Shown in pieces: positions 19,468 to 31,813 of a stretch of 64,000 nucleotides of DNA. The DNA lies in assembly GCF_900604345.1 (NCBI RefSeq), contig NZ_LR026983.1, positions 372,001 to 436,000 of the forward strand, given 5' to 3'. Every line of letters begins with the position of its first letter. Position 1 is the first letter of the stretch. Below the pieces are notes generated by a model that searched no databases, was not told the origin of the DNA, and saw only the letters and a list, made by a program, of their open reading frames with translations. A program made the position numbers and the translations under genes. Source of the DNA: Maliibacterium massiliense. GTDB taxonomy: Bacteria > Bacillota > Clostridia > Christensenellales > Maliibacteriaceae.

Positions 19468-20595
19468 CTATCTCTTTACATGCACCAATGGGTCGGTTGT
19501 CGCAGCCTGCAATACTGTTACATCATATTTTAACGTATCACAGGCTTTTTGTAAAGTTTCCTTCATGCGCGGCACAATGACCGCCTCGGTGGCGTAATGC
19601 CCGGGCAATATCAGGGGCATGCCCATGCCCTGCGCGGCCAGTATCTCGTGGTGCTTGGCCTCCCCGACCAAAAAGGCGTCGCAGCCCGCCTCCCTGGCCA
19701 GATGCGCCATGTCGCCCGCCGCGCCGCCCACAAGCGCCACGCGCCGGATGCGCGTTTCCCCATCGCCCACCATCACCACGCCGTCGCACGCAAGGGCGCG
19801 TGCGGCATGCCGGCTCGCCTGGGCCAGGGTGCAGGCTTTGGGCAGCAAGGCGATGCGCCCCATGCCGCAGTCCACGCGCAGGCCAGCGCTCTTGAGGGGA
19901 TAGACATCCACCGCGGGCGTCTCGTAGGGGTGCGCCTGCGCAATCGCCGCGCGGATGTTTTCCACGCAGGCCGCCGGCGCCACGCTCTCGAAGCGCAGTT
20001 CCGCAACGCGCGCCGTCTCCCCCGCCTGCCCGATGGCGGGATGCGCGCCCGCAAGCGGCAAAAAGCTGCCTGTGCCGGCTGCCGCAAATGTGCAGCGCGC
20101 ATACGCGCCGATATTGCCCGCCCCCGCCTCGCACATGGCGCGCGCGACCGCCTCTGCCTGCGCCTCGGGCACAAAGGTGACGATTTTGACCTGCTGCGCC
20201 GGCTCCGGCACGAGCGGCCCCTGGTTTGCCCAGCCAAGCGCTTCGACCAGAGCGTCGTTGACGCCGCCCGCGGCCTTGTCCAGGTTGGTATGCGCGGCAA
20301 AGTGCGCCATGCCCGCGCGCGCGCAGGCCAGCGCCACAGAGGCGTCCGCCCCGTCCTCCACCAGGCGCTGCACGCCGTGGCCGAAAAAGATCGGATGATG
20401 CGTCACCAGCATATCGCACCCCGCATCCGCGGCCTGCGCCGCAACCGCGGGCGTGGCGTCAAGCGCCACCATCACGCGCATAACGTTCTGCGTCTGTGCG
20501 CCCGAGAGCAGCCCCACGTTGTCCCACGCCTCCGCAAGCGCGCGTGGCGCCCACGCGTCCATGATGCGCATGATATCCTTTACCGTGCAAGCCAT
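19468..20595 (-). CDS. Nif3-like dinuclear metal-center protein (DUF34/YqfO family)
   Basis: Predicted metal-binding hydrolase-like protein. Metal ligands appear as HHPIFFGHG near residue 66, FAAHTNLDKA near 104 and GEAKHHEI near 325. The 375-residue length is that of the long form, which carries a PII/CutA-like insertion (about residues 130-235) between the two Nif3 halves. The family is widespread and its physiological substrate is not settled, although GTP cyclohydrolase-type and tRNA links have been proposed. Its start overlaps the end of trmK by 16 bp, so the two are likely translationally coupled, as yqfN-yqfO in Bacillus. Confidence 0.9.
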   Translation of the reverse strand: MACTVKDIMRIMDAWAPRALAEAWDNVGLLSGAQTQNVMRVMVALDATPAVAAQAADAGCDMLVTHHPIFFGHGVQRLVEDGADASVALACARAGMAHFAAHTNLDKAAGGVNDALVEALGWANQGPLVPEPAQQVKIVTFVPEAQAEAVARAMCEAGAGNIGAYARCTFAAAGTGSFLPLAGAHPAIGQAGETARVAELRFESVAPAACVENIRAAIAQAHPYETPAVDVYPLKSAGLRVDCGMGRIALLPKACTLAQASRHAARALACDGVVMVGDGETRIRRVALVGGAAGDMAHLAREAGCDAFLVGEAKHHEILAAQGMGMPLILPGHYATEAVIVPRMKETLQKACDTLKYDVTVLQAATTDPLVHVKR

Positions 20596-21275
20596 GCCAA
20601 TACCTCCTCATAGGCGGCAATGCGCCCCGCAACCTGTGCGATGCGCTCCAGATGCGCCAGCGGCGTACCCGCCTCCAGCTGGGTCAGCGCCCGGTTCATA
20701 TCGCGCAGCCGTTTCTCCAGCAGCGGCGCAAGCAGCGGGTCGCGCGCGCGCACCAATTGCCAGCCTAGCTCGTCAAACACCCCGCCTGGGGATTGCTCAC
20801 TGCCGCGCTGCGCCCGCAGCACCGGATAGATGCGTCCCGCGTCGCGCACCAGCTGCTCGCGTACCACGCGCCAGCCGTGCGTGCGCAGGTATGCGCGCAG
20901 CGTCTCTGCGTCGCTCATGGGCTGCAGCACGAGCGCCTTCATGCCGCGCGGCGTCTCCCCGCCCGCTTGCAGGATGCCCGCGATCACACGGCCGCCCATC
21001 CCCGCGATCACCGCCACATCCGCCTCGCCCGGCGCGAGCACGGCAAACCCATCGCCTAAGCGCAGGCTGAGCGCTGCACTGGGCGCGGTTTCCCTCTTAT
21101 GCCGGCGCGCCTTTTCCAGCGCGCCGGCGCTGACATCGCTTGCGATCACACGGCCGCATATCCCCTGCTGAAGCAGCGCCAGCGCCAGATACCCGTGATC
21201 GCAGCCCACGTCCAGCACGCACTGCGCGCGCGCCGGCACCATGGACAGCACGCACGCCAGCCGCTTAGACAGCAT
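20580..21275 (-). CDS. trmK: tRNA (adenine22-N1)-methyltransferase
   Basis: SAM-dependent methylation of A22 in the tRNA D-loop region. Start ATG at 21275 with GAGGAG upstream, giving 231 residues beginning MLSKRLACVLSMV. SAM motif I is VLDVGCDHGYLALAL near residue 20, followed by the family segment IAGMGGRVIAGIL near 88 and LVLQPMSD near 113. A C-terminal helical coiled coil completes the TrmK fold. Position beside sigA and the DUF34 gene matches Bacillus yqfN. Confidence 0.93.
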   Translation of the reverse strand: MLSKRLACVLSMVPARAQCVLDVGCDHGYLALALLQQGICGRVIASDVSAGALEKARRHKRETAPSAALSLRLGDGFAVLAPGEADVAVIAGMGGRVIAGILQAGGETPRGMKALVLQPMSDAETLRAYLRTHGWRVVREQLVRDAGRIYPVLRAQRGSEQSPGGVFDELGWQLVRARDPLLAPLLEKRLRDMNRALTQLEAGTPLAHLERIAQVAGRIAAYEEVLAWLAR

Positions 21276-21352
21276 GGCCAAGCTCCTCAAGCCCCCTATC
21301 AAAAACGGCGGTGCGCGATCTGCGGGCACCGCCGAAGGTTCCAAGTAAGATA

Positions 21353-22471
<1,119 letters not shown>

Positions 22472-22486
22472 AAGTGCATACCCCTC

Positions 22487-24289
22487 TCATCCACGGTATC
22501 CGCCGCGCATCGCGCGCATCAGTTCCTGTATCTCTTCCATCAACTGCACCCGCGCGTCCTGCGCGAGGTGCGGGTCATTGAGCTGCGCCTTGAGCGCTTC
22601 AATCTGGCGCTGGCGCATCTGCATGTGCATATGCGCGATCCATTCCTCCATTGCCGCGCGTGTGGGCAGCAGCTCCTCGCGCGGCGGTTCGGACAGAAAC
22701 GCGCCCGCCTCCTTGGCAAAGCCTCCCTGGCCCATGTGCGTCCACAAGTCCGCCGCAGGCAGCTCCCGCCCCGCCTTGGCCGCCTCCAGCATACACTGGA
22801 AGGCAAACCGGCAGGCGTCATCGGTAAAATCCTGCGACTGCAGCTGCGCCAGCACCTGCTCGCGCACATCGCGCCCGTGGTAGGCCAGCGCCTCTATCAG
22901 ACGCTTTTCCGCGCGGAAAGCGCCCGCGTCTCTGGCAAGGTCTTCCTTATTATTCCTATCGGGCGCGACTTTATACGATGTCACCGCATCGCCCGTGCGG
23001 GCAAACTTTGCAACCTGCGCGCCCAGGCTTTCCATGGAAAAGCCCGTCTCCACCTGCAGCGTGCGCAGGTAAACCTCCCGCTCCACAGGGTTTTCTAGGC
23101 GGGCGAGCACCTTGGCGCAGGCAATCGCGTACTGCGTTCTTCCCTGCTGGGTGGACATATCGTGCGCCTTTTTCTCCAAATACATCTTAAATGCGGGCAG
23201 CGGCATCGCCTCGCTGATGCGCTGCTCCAGCGCGGCGCGCCCCCTGGTGCGGATGTATTCATCCGGGTCCATGCCATCCTCTAAAGAGAGCACCCGCACC
23301 TCCAGGCCCTCGGCATCGAGGATATCCAGCCCCCGCAGCGCCGCATGCTGGCCCGCCGTGTCGCCATCGTAGGCGAGCACCACGCGCGAGCCGTAGCGCC
23401 GCAGCAGGCGGGCCTGCTCCTGGGTGAGCGATGTTCCCAGCGAGGCCAGCACCCCTTCAAACCTGCTCTGGGCAAGGGCCAGCATGTCCATGTACCCCTC
23501 CACCAGAATCAACTGGGGCAGGTTGCGCGCTTTTTTGAGCAGCTGCATGCCGTAGAGCGTCAGGCGCTTGTTGAAGATGGGGGTCTCTGGCGAGTTTAAG
23601 TACTTGGGATTGCTCTTGTCCATCACCCGGCCGCCGAAGCCCACCACCGCGCCCTGCCCGTTGAAGATGGGAAAGATCACCCTGCCTCGGAAGGCATCGT
23701 AGGTGCGGCCCTTGGATTGAGCGTAGAGCCCCAGCTTGAGGCCGTCCTGCTCGGAGACGCCCTTGGCCTTAAGATGGTCCATCAGCGCGTGCCAGCCCTC
23801 GGGCGCGTAGCCCAGGCCGAAGCGCTTGATGGTGGCCTCGGCCACCCGCCGGCGCTTGAGATAGGCCATGGCCTCCCTACCCTGGGGCGAGAAGAGGACG
23901 TCCCGGTAAAAGCGCGCCGCTTCGCGCATCACCTCGTAGAGGCGCTCGCGCTCCTGTTTTTGCGCGCGGTATCCCGCGATATCGTCCCCCATCTCGGGCA
24001 GAGGCAGGTTGACCTTGTCGGCGAGAAAACGCACCGCCTCGGCAAAATCCATGTGCTCGGCCTGCATGATGAAGTTAAACACATTGCCCGAGGCCTTGCA
24101 GCCGAAGCAGTAGTAGAGCTGCTTGTCCACATCCACGCTAAAGGAGGGCGTTTTCTCCCCATGGAACGGGCAGCACGCCCAGTAACGGTGCCCCTTTTGC
24201 TTTAAAGGGGCGTAATCCGCAACGATTTGCGCGAGATCACAGCGCTGGCGCAGCTCATCCAGCCACGTCTGCGAAAAAAACCCAGGCAT
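22487..24289 (-). CDS. dnaG: DNA primase
   Basis: Makes RNA primers for replication. The chosen start ATG at 24289 gives MPGFFSQTWLDELRQ and 600 residues, although no good ribosome site precedes it. Domains: CHC2 zinc finger (CPFHGEKTPSF near 40 and CFGCKASGN near 61), the catalytic N-core, TOPRIM with LVEGYMDMLAL near 260 and YDGDTAGQ near 308, and a C-terminal DnaB-binding helical domain from about residue 440. Between dgt and sigA. Confidence 0.95.
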   Translation of the reverse strand: MPGFFSQTWLDELRQRCDLAQIVADYAPLKQKGHRYWACCPFHGEKTPSFSVDVDKQLYYCFGCKASGNVFNFIMQAEHMDFAEAVRFLADKVNLPLPEMGDDIAGYRAQKQERERLYEVMREAARFYRDVLFSPQGREAMAYLKRRRVAEATIKRFGLGYAPEGWHALMDHLKAKGVSEQDGLKLGLYAQSKGRTYDAFRGRVIFPIFNGQGAVVGFGGRVMDKSNPKYLNSPETPIFNKRLTLYGMQLLKKARNLPQLILVEGYMDMLALAQSRFEGVLASLGTSLTQEQARLLRRYGSRVVLAYDGDTAGQHAALRGLDILDAEGLEVRVLSLEDGMDPDEYIRTRGRAALEQRISEAMPLPAFKMYLEKKAHDMSTQQGRTQYAIACAKVLARLENPVEREVYLRTLQVETGFSMESLGAQVAKFARTGDAVTSYKVAPDRNNKEDLARDAGAFRAEKRLIEALAYHGRDVREQVLAQLQSQDFTDDACRFAFQCMLEAAKAGRELPAADLWTHMGQGGFAKEAGAFLSEPPREELLPTRAAMEEWIAHMHMQMRQRQIEALKAQLNDPHLAQDARVQLMEEIQELMRAMRGGYRG

Positions 24290-24475
24290 AAACGGTTTGC
24301 ACCCGCGCCAATGCCAAACAAAACCGGCGCGGCCTCCTTTCCCCTTTACGTATGTGCGCAGCCGCACAGGCACGACGGCATTTTTGCCGACGCTTGATGC
24401 GTATTCGACAGCAACGGACAGAACTCCTTCTTTTTACGGAATTTTTCCGCATTCCCGCTTTCTGGAAGGGCTTTC

Positions 24476-25474
24476 TCAGTTGCGCGGCGCGGGTACAAAG
24501 CGCTGGTGGAACATCTTAAGCGCGTAGCGGTCCGTCATGCCCGCCACATAATCCACCACGGGTACTTCCCCGCCCCACTGTGCGCGCAGGCGGCGATATT
24601 CCTCGGGCATCTCGTCCGGCCGCGCGCAGAAATAATCGTACAGATTGCGCACCACAAACACCACCCGCCGCTCCAAATCCGGGTCGATGGAGCGGCTGTA
24701 CACCCGCTCGAACATAAATGCGCGTAGCTTGTTCATCGCCACGGCCACCGGCTCGGACATGCGGATGTCGTCCTGATCCATGCTCTGGCACACCACGTCG
24801 GTGATCATGGTGTCGATGCGCGCGCCGTGGGTGTCCCCCAACACGCTGAGGCAGTCCTGCGGTAGGTCCTCCACGCGCAGCATGCCGTCGCGCAGCGCGT
24901 CGTCGATATCATGGTTGATGTAGGCGATGCGGTCGGAAAAGCGCACCACACGCCCCTCCAGCGTGCTGGGCAGGGCGTCCCCCGTGTGCCGCAGAATGCC
25001 GTCGCGCACCTCCCAGGTGAGGTTGAGCCCCTGCCCGTCGCGCTCCAGATGCTCCACCACGCGCAGGCTCTGCGCATTGTGGCGGAAGCCGTCGGGCGCC
25101 ACCAGGCGCAGCGCGCGCTCCCCACTGTGCCCAAAGGGAGTGTGCCCCAAATCATGGCCCAGAGCGATGGCCTCGGTCAAATCCTCGTTGAGCCGCAGCG
25201 CGCGCGCAATGGTGCGCGCGATCTGCGAGACCTCCATGGTGTGCGTCAGCCGGGTGCGGAAGTGGTCGCCATCCGGCGAGAGGAACATCTGGGTCTTGTG
25301 CTTGAGCCGCCGGAAGGCTTTGCAGTGCAGGATCCGGTCCCTGTCGCGCTGAAACTCCGTACGGATAGGGCAGGGTTCCATAAAAAAGGTGCGCCCCCTG
25401 GTTTGAAAACTCCGGACGGCGCGGCTTGACAGCATCTGATCTTCCCAATATTCCGACGTCTGGCGAACGTTCAT
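24476..25474 (-). CDS. dgt: Deoxyguanosinetriphosphate triphosphohydrolase-like protein (HD domain)
   Basis: Predicted dNTP triphosphohydrolase controlling nucleotide pools. From ATG 25474 (GGGAGTG upstream) 332 residues. The HD metal motif is split as RTRLTHTMEVSQIAR near 68, GHDLGHTPFGHSGE near 105 and the later D in RIAYINHDIDDAL. The family-specific CKAFRRLKHKTQMF segment is present. It is the short single-domain form found next to dnaG in many clostridia; biochemical substrate is inferred from the family. Confidence 0.88.
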   Translation of the reverse strand: MNVRQTSEYWEDQMLSSRAVRSFQTRGRTFFMEPCPIRTEFQRDRDRILHCKAFRRLKHKTQMFLSPDGDHFRTRLTHTMEVSQIARTIARALRLNEDLTEAIALGHDLGHTPFGHSGERALRLVAPDGFRHNAQSLRVVEHLERDGQGLNLTWEVRDGILRHTGDALPSTLEGRVVRFSDRIAYINHDIDDALRDGMLRVEDLPQDCLSVLGDTHGARIDTMITDVVCQSMDQDDIRMSEPVAVAMNKLRAFMFERVYSRSIDPDLERRVVFVVRNLYDYFCARPDEMPEEYRRLRAQWGGEVPVVDYVAGMTDRYALKMFHQRFVPAPRN

Positions 25475-25820
25475 TGTTTCACTCCCACAGAATAAGCGGG
25501 CCAGCAGTACCTTTCCATACAATGAAGCGCACATGTACAATAACAACCGCGTTTTTGCGCGCTTGCAGCGCTTCTATACCTTTTATATACCACGCAGGGC
25601 GCATGGATTCCTGCAAAACCGCATGTTTTTTCCACAATCGCGCCTGGCGGCAAAAAAGGCATGTCCCCATATCCGTGGCAGAGCTTGCATGATGCGGCGT
25701 CCTTGACCGACCCCCGCAAAAGGCATTTCCCCCGCCCGGCGCAAATGCTTTATCCGGCATAGACATAAAGCCGCGTTTTTATCAGCGTTTTTTATCCTTC
25801 AGCGCTTTTCAGGTACGCGC

Positions 25821-25854
25821 GAAAAAAAAAGAGACCCTTGGGGGCCAAAAGTCT
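25821..25854 (-). terminator. Second terminator downstream of ppdK (module copy A)
   Basis: On the minus strand AGACTTTTGG pairs with CCAAGGGTCT around CCC, using two G-U pairs that are lost on the other strand, followed by CTTTTTTTTTC. The wobble pattern shows the minus strand is the transcribed one. Confidence 0.85.
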
Positions 25855-25886
25855 TTTTTTGATTTACCGCATCGGCGTTTCCCACC

Positions 25887-25921
25887 GGCGGGATCATCGT
25901 CCCTTGCGTTGAAACAAACGC
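25887..25921 (-). repeat. 35-bp element, copy A
   Basis: Matches 26126-26160 at 33 of 35 positions. On the minus strand it forms GCGTT-TGTTTC-AACGC and then GGGA-CGATGA-TCCC, two potential hairpins. Confidence 0.85.
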
Positions 25922-26060
25922 CATCACGGTGCAATGTCCTTTATTGCCTATCTGCGAAAAACGTTATCCTCGCCCAGCTTAAACACACCGCCTGATGTGT
26001 ATCAAATCCGAGTTTTATGCACAGTTTTCCCTTGTGTTGCGAGGTTTCGGAGGCGCGGGT

Positions 26061-26096
26061 AAAGAAAAAGACCCTTGGTTGTGAAACCAAAGGTCT
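26061..26096 (-). terminator. ppdK terminator (module copy B)
   Basis: Minus-strand AGACCTTTGGTT pairs with AACCAAGGGTCT around TCAC (12 bp with one G-U), followed by TTTTCTTT. Confidence 0.92.
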
Positions 26097-26125
26097 CTCT
26101 TTTACGGGATAGTATTTTTTATATT

Positions 26126-26160
26126 GGCGGAATCATCGTCCCTTGCGTTAAAACAAACGC
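26126..26160 (-). repeat. 35-bp element, copy B, directly after the ppdK stop codon
   Basis: Begins one base after the ppdK stop. Same two small hairpins as copy A, with one change in the first loop and one in the second stem that keeps pairing (G-C to G-U on the minus strand). Confidence 0.85.
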
Positions 26161-26161
26161 G

Positions 26162-28795
<2,634 letters not shown>

Positions 28796-28848
28796 GTCTT
28801 GTTTGCCTCCTTAAGCTTTTTTATCGGTTTTCTCTATGAAAAAGGTGT

Positions 28849-28884
28849 GGCCGGTTGCCCGGCCAAGCATGTATACATACATGC
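28849..28884 (-). repeat. Inverted repeats in the ppdK leader
   Basis: GGCCGG-TTGC-CCGGCC (28849-28864) and GCATGTAT-AC-ATACATGC (28867-28884) are adjacent perfect inverted repeats between the promoter and start of ppdK. A weaker CTTGA/TCAAG pair lies just upstream near 28892-28907. Confidence 0.65.
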
Positions 28885-28917
28885 AAAGAAGAACTTGAGG
28901 TTTATCAAGTCCCCTAT

Positions 28918-28946
28918 ATTTTAGTATAAATACCCTGTAAATTCAA
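28918..28946 (-). promoter_or_regulatory. Candidate promoter of ppdK
   Basis: Minus-strand TTGAAT (28941-28946), 17 bp, TAAAAT (28918-28923). It places about 115 nt of leader before ppdK. Confidence 0.6.
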
Positions 28947-28987
28947 GGAAAACTTGCAGCCTTTTATGCGCTTTGACGCGCGAATAT

Positions 28988-29758
28988 TCACCTTTTTTGC
29001 GGGGTTTGGCGCTGCAGATGAGAAAGCGCGTCCATCAGCCGCTGCGAGCGGAAGCGTTTCTCCAGCCGGTACTGGGCAAACAGGGGCAGCGCATCCATCA
29101 GCTGTGCGCGCATATCCGCGCTGAGGCGGAACGTAGAGAGCCGCTCGCGCGGCATATCCAGCAGCATGGCCATACCCGAGCGGCTGCCCGCATGCAGCAG
29201 CTGGGCCTGCGCGTCCTGCCCCCTGCAGGACGTGCAGAGCATGCCCCCCAGCGCCGCGCTGAAGTGCCCCTCGCCCGCTACGGGCGCGCCGCACACCACG
29301 CAGGCGTTCATCTCGGGCCGGAAGCCCAGCGTGTCCATGATGCGCAGCAGCACGCACAGCGCCACGTCCTGCGGCGGCAGTTTGCCGTAGCAAAGCTCGG
29401 TGAGCGCGTAGAGCAGCCAGGAGAACACCGCGGCGTGCATTTCCCCGTCCACCGCCACCTCCTCGCACAGGTTGGCCAGGTACGTGGCGCACGTAAAGGC
29501 GTCCAGATCCAGCGCCAGGTCAAAAAAGCTATCGCGCACGCTCACCTGGGTGACGGTATACTTGCCCGCGCCGATTTCCCGCAGCATAAACTCCCCGAAG
29601 CAAAAGAGCTGGCCCGCGGGCCGCAGCTTGCTGGCGGGCCTGCGGCAGCCGCGCGCCCCCGCATGCACGCAGCCGCGCTGCGGAGAAAGGATCGTGATCA
29701 TGCGGTCGTACTCTTTGTAATTGGCGGTGCGCACCACAATGCCCTCGATTTTTTCCAT
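28988..29758 (-). CDS. recO: DNA repair protein RecO
   Basis: Recombination mediator that loads RecA on SSB-coated DNA. From the ATG at 29758, 256 residues: N-terminal OB fold (MEKIEGIVVRTANYKEYDRM), a helical body and a zinc site with CVVC near 152 and CTSC near 174. A GTG two codons upstream is an alternative start with better ribosome-site spacing. It follows yqzL by about 30 bp and ends the era cluster. Confidence 0.92.
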   Translation of the reverse strand: MEKIEGIVVRTANYKEYDRMITILSPQRGCVHAGARGCRRPASKLRPAGQLFCFGEFMLREIGAGKYTVTQVSVRDSFFDLALDLDAFTCATYLANLCEEVAVDGEMHAAVFSWLLYALTELCYGKLPPQDVALCVLLRIMDTLGFRPEMNACVVCGAPVAGEGHFSAALGGMLCTSCRGQDAQAQLLHAGSRSGMAMLLDMPRERLSTFRLSADMRAQLMDALPLFAQYRLEKRFRSQRLMDALSHLQRQTPQKR

Positions 29759-29787
29759 CACCACGGCAACGCCCCCCCTGTTTTGCG

Positions 29788-29898
29788 CTACGCCGGACGC
29801 TCCGGCCCCTGGTTTTGCCTGATACACAGATAGACGCGCAGATTGCCCGTCGCTTCAAAAAGGCGCCACAGGGCGCCGTTACAACTGATGTGTTGCAT
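29788..29898 (-). CDS. yqzL: YqzL-like small protein
   Basis: A 36-codon reading frame between era and recO, where Bacillus has yqzL. The product begins MQHISCNGALWRLFEATGNL and continues with RVYLCIRQ; the LWRLFExTGNLxxYL pattern matches my recollection of YqzL proteins. ATG at 29898 follows AAGGGGTGA seven bases upstream. Function unknown. Assignment rests on position, size, ribosome site and a short motif. Confidence 0.75.
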   Translation of the reverse strand: MQHISCNGALWRLFEATGNLRVYLCIRQNQGPERPA

Positions 29899-29991
29899 AT
29901 GTCAATCACCCCTTCCGCTTCATTTTTACCAAGGGGTGCGCACGCCATACCTGGTGCAGGCGCATTGCCACCAATTGCCTGTCAGGGCGCC

Positions 29992-30885
29992 CTATTCGTA
30001 GCCCAGCTCCCGCAGCATGGCGGGCTTGTTGCGCCAGTCCGGCTGCACCTTGACCCACAGCTGCAGATTGACGGGCGCGCCCATCAAAAGCTCGATATCC
30101 CTGCGCGCCGCGCTGCCGATCTCCTTGAGCATGGCGCCGTTTTTTCCAATCAGGATGCCCTTGTGGGAGGCGCGCTCGCAGTAGATGGTGACGTGCATGT
30201 CGATCATGCCGTTTTCGCGCGTCTTGATCTGGGTCATCTCCACGCCGATGCCGTGCGGAATCTCGTCGCGCAGGCGGTAGAGCGCTTTTTCCCGGATCAG
30301 CTCGGCGGCGATCACCCGCTCCGGCTGGTCGGTGAGCATATCGCCAGGGAAATACTGCGGCCCCTCGGGCAGCTTCTCCGCCAGCAGCACCTCCAGCGCG
30401 TCCACGCCATCGCGCGTGCGCGCTGAGATGGGCACGATATCCGCGATACCGTCATACGCCGCGAGCGCCTGAATCATCTCCGCCACGCGCGCCTGGCTCG
30501 CCGCGTCAATCTTGTTGATGCACACCACAAGCGGGGCGCTGCCGGCGAGCAGCTTCTGCAAAATCTCCATATCCTGCGGGCGCAGACCGCTTGCGGCGTC
30601 CACAAGAAACACCACCGCCTCGACCTCCTCCAGCGCGCTCTGCGCCACGCGCACCATGTATGCGCCCAGGCGGGTGCGCGCCGCGTGCAGGCCGGGCGTG
30701 TCCACAAAAATCATCTGGTAGTGCTCGCGCGTGACAATGCCCTGCATGTTGCTGCGCGTGGTCTGGGGTTTGGGCGATACGATCGCCACCTTCTCCCTCA
30801 CCAGCGCGTTGAGCAGCGTGGACTTGCCCACGTTGGGCCGCCCGATGATGGTGATAAATCCGGAATGAAAAGCCGTTTCGCTCAT
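29992..30885 (-). CDS. era: GTPase Era
   Basis: Essential GTPase that binds the 3' end of 16S rRNA during 30S assembly. Start ATG at 30885, overlapping the cdd stop in ATGA, giving 297 residues. G1 GRPNVGKST (about 14-22), G3 DTPGLHAA, G4 NKID, and a C-terminal KH domain with the GILIGKNGAMLKEIG loop near 233. The frame remains open upstream inside cdd but that part is not Era-like. Confidence 0.97.
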   Translation of the reverse strand: MSETAFHSGFITIIGRPNVGKSTLLNALVREKVAIVSPKPQTTRSNMQGIVTREHYQMIFVDTPGLHAARTRLGAYMVRVAQSALEEVEAVVFLVDAASGLRPQDMEILQKLLAGSAPLVVCINKIDAASQARVAEMIQALAAYDGIADIVPISARTRDGVDALEVLLAEKLPEGPQYFPGDMLTDQPERVIAAELIREKALYRLRDEIPHGIGVEMTQIKTRENGMIDMHVTIYCERASHKGILIGKNGAMLKEIGSAARRDIELLMGAPVNLQLWVKVQPDWRNKPAMLRELGYE

Positions 30886-31313
30886 AACCGATCCTCTCTT
30901 GCCTCCGCCAGGGAGGCCGCTCCAAAGCCGTGCGCCAAAAGCGCGCCCAGCGTCCCCGCCTGCACGCGCCCGTTTGCGCCCACCGACAGTACCCGCAGCT
31001 GGGGCGCAAACTCGTAGAGCGCCTGGCGGCACACGCCGCAGGGCCACGTCTCATCGGGGTTGTCCGACGCGATGGCGATGGTGTCAAACACCCGCTGCCC
31101 CGCCGCCACCGCGGCAAACAGCGCGGTGCGCTCCGCGCAGCAGGTGGCGCTGTAGGCGGCGTTCTCCACATTGCAGCCCACAAACACGCTGCCGTCCTGG
31201 CAGCGCAGCGCCGCGCCCACGCGGAAGCCCGAATAGGGGGCGTAGGCCCGCTTGCGCATGTAGAGCGCCATCTTGATCAGGGTGTCGTCTGTCACAGGGC
31301 GTCGTTCCGCCAT
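30882..31313 (-). CDS. cdd: Cytidine deaminase
   Basis: Zinc hydrolase of pyrimidine salvage, cytidine or deoxycytidine to the uridine form. The start at 31313 has GAGGTGG eight bases upstream; an in-frame ATG four codons earlier is too close to that site. 143 residues with the CAERTALF catalytic motif near 60 and PCGVCRQ near 92. Between ybeY and era as in Bacillus, but without the dgkA gene that usually precedes it. Confidence 0.95.
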   Translation of the reverse strand: MAERRPVTDDTLIKMALYMRKRAYAPYSGFRVGAALRCQDGSVFVGCNVENAAYSATCCAERTALFAAVAAGQRVFDTIAIASDNPDETWPCGVCRQALYEFAPQLRVLSVGANGRVQAGTLGALLAHGFGAASLAEAREDRL

Positions 31314-31339
31314 AAACGCATCCACCTCGCTCTTTTGAT

Positions 31340-31813
31340 TCAGCGTACAAGGCCGATTGCGGCCAGCGCCGCCTCTTCCTTTTTGCGCATCACTTCGCGC
31401 TGCGCCTCATTGATATGGTCGTAGCCCACCAGATGCAGCGCCGAGTGCACCGCAAGATAGGCCACCTCCCGCGCCAGGCTGTGGCCAAACGCCTCGGCCT
31501 GCGCGCTTGCGCGCTCCAGCGAGATGGCCACGTCGCCCAGGTAGATGCGCCCCGTCTCCTCGTCTATGGGCGCCTGGCTGTAGTCGAACTGCTCGAGCAT
31601 AGGAAAGGAGAGCACGTCCGTAGGCGCCTCCACGCCGCGGAATTCGCCGTTGAGATGCGCGATGGAGGGATCGTCCATAAACAGCACGCTCGCCTCCACG
31701 TTGTCAGGGCAGCCCTCCGCCGCCAGCGCCGCACACATGGCCTGGCGCACCTGGGCAAGCAGCGCATCGGGCAGCTGCATCTCCTGCTGCTGGTCGTCTA
31801 TTTCAATGGTCAT
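31340..31813 (-). CDS. ybeY: rRNA maturation endoribonuclease YbeY
   Basis: Zinc-dependent RNase for 16S rRNA 3' maturation and ribosome quality control. 157 residues with the three-histidine motif HSALHLVGYDH near 122-132, the PTDVLSFPM segment near 64 and GDVAIS near 93. Its start overlaps the end of pgpH by 4 bp. Confidence 0.96.
   Translation of the reverse strand: MTIEIDDQQQEMQLPDALLAQVRQAMCAALAAEGCPDNVEASVLFMDDPSIAHLNGEFRGVEAPTDVLSFPMLEQFDYSQAPIDEETGRIYLGDVAISLERASAQAEAFGHSLAREVAYLAVHSALHLVGYDHINEAQREVMRKKEEAALAAIGLVR

Larger units (their letters stand above)
25475..26161. other. 687-bp intergenic region behind ppdK
   Basis: No convincing gene. Contains two copies of a 35-bp element, each followed by an intrinsic terminator on the minus strand (listed separately), and about 140 bases of unassigned sequence between them. 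The part next to dgt (25475-25820) shows only short overlapping frames without ribosome sites. Confidence 0.6.

Noticed and set aside
25479..25766. 95-codon minus-strand frame before dgt
   Set aside because: Overlaps the dgt start, no ribosome site, composition unlike a protein family I know.
25887..26160. Possible known riboswitch or T-box
   Set aside because: I could not match the 35-bp element to the T-box GGTGG motif or any riboswitch core I know, and it sits 3' of the gene instead of in a leader.
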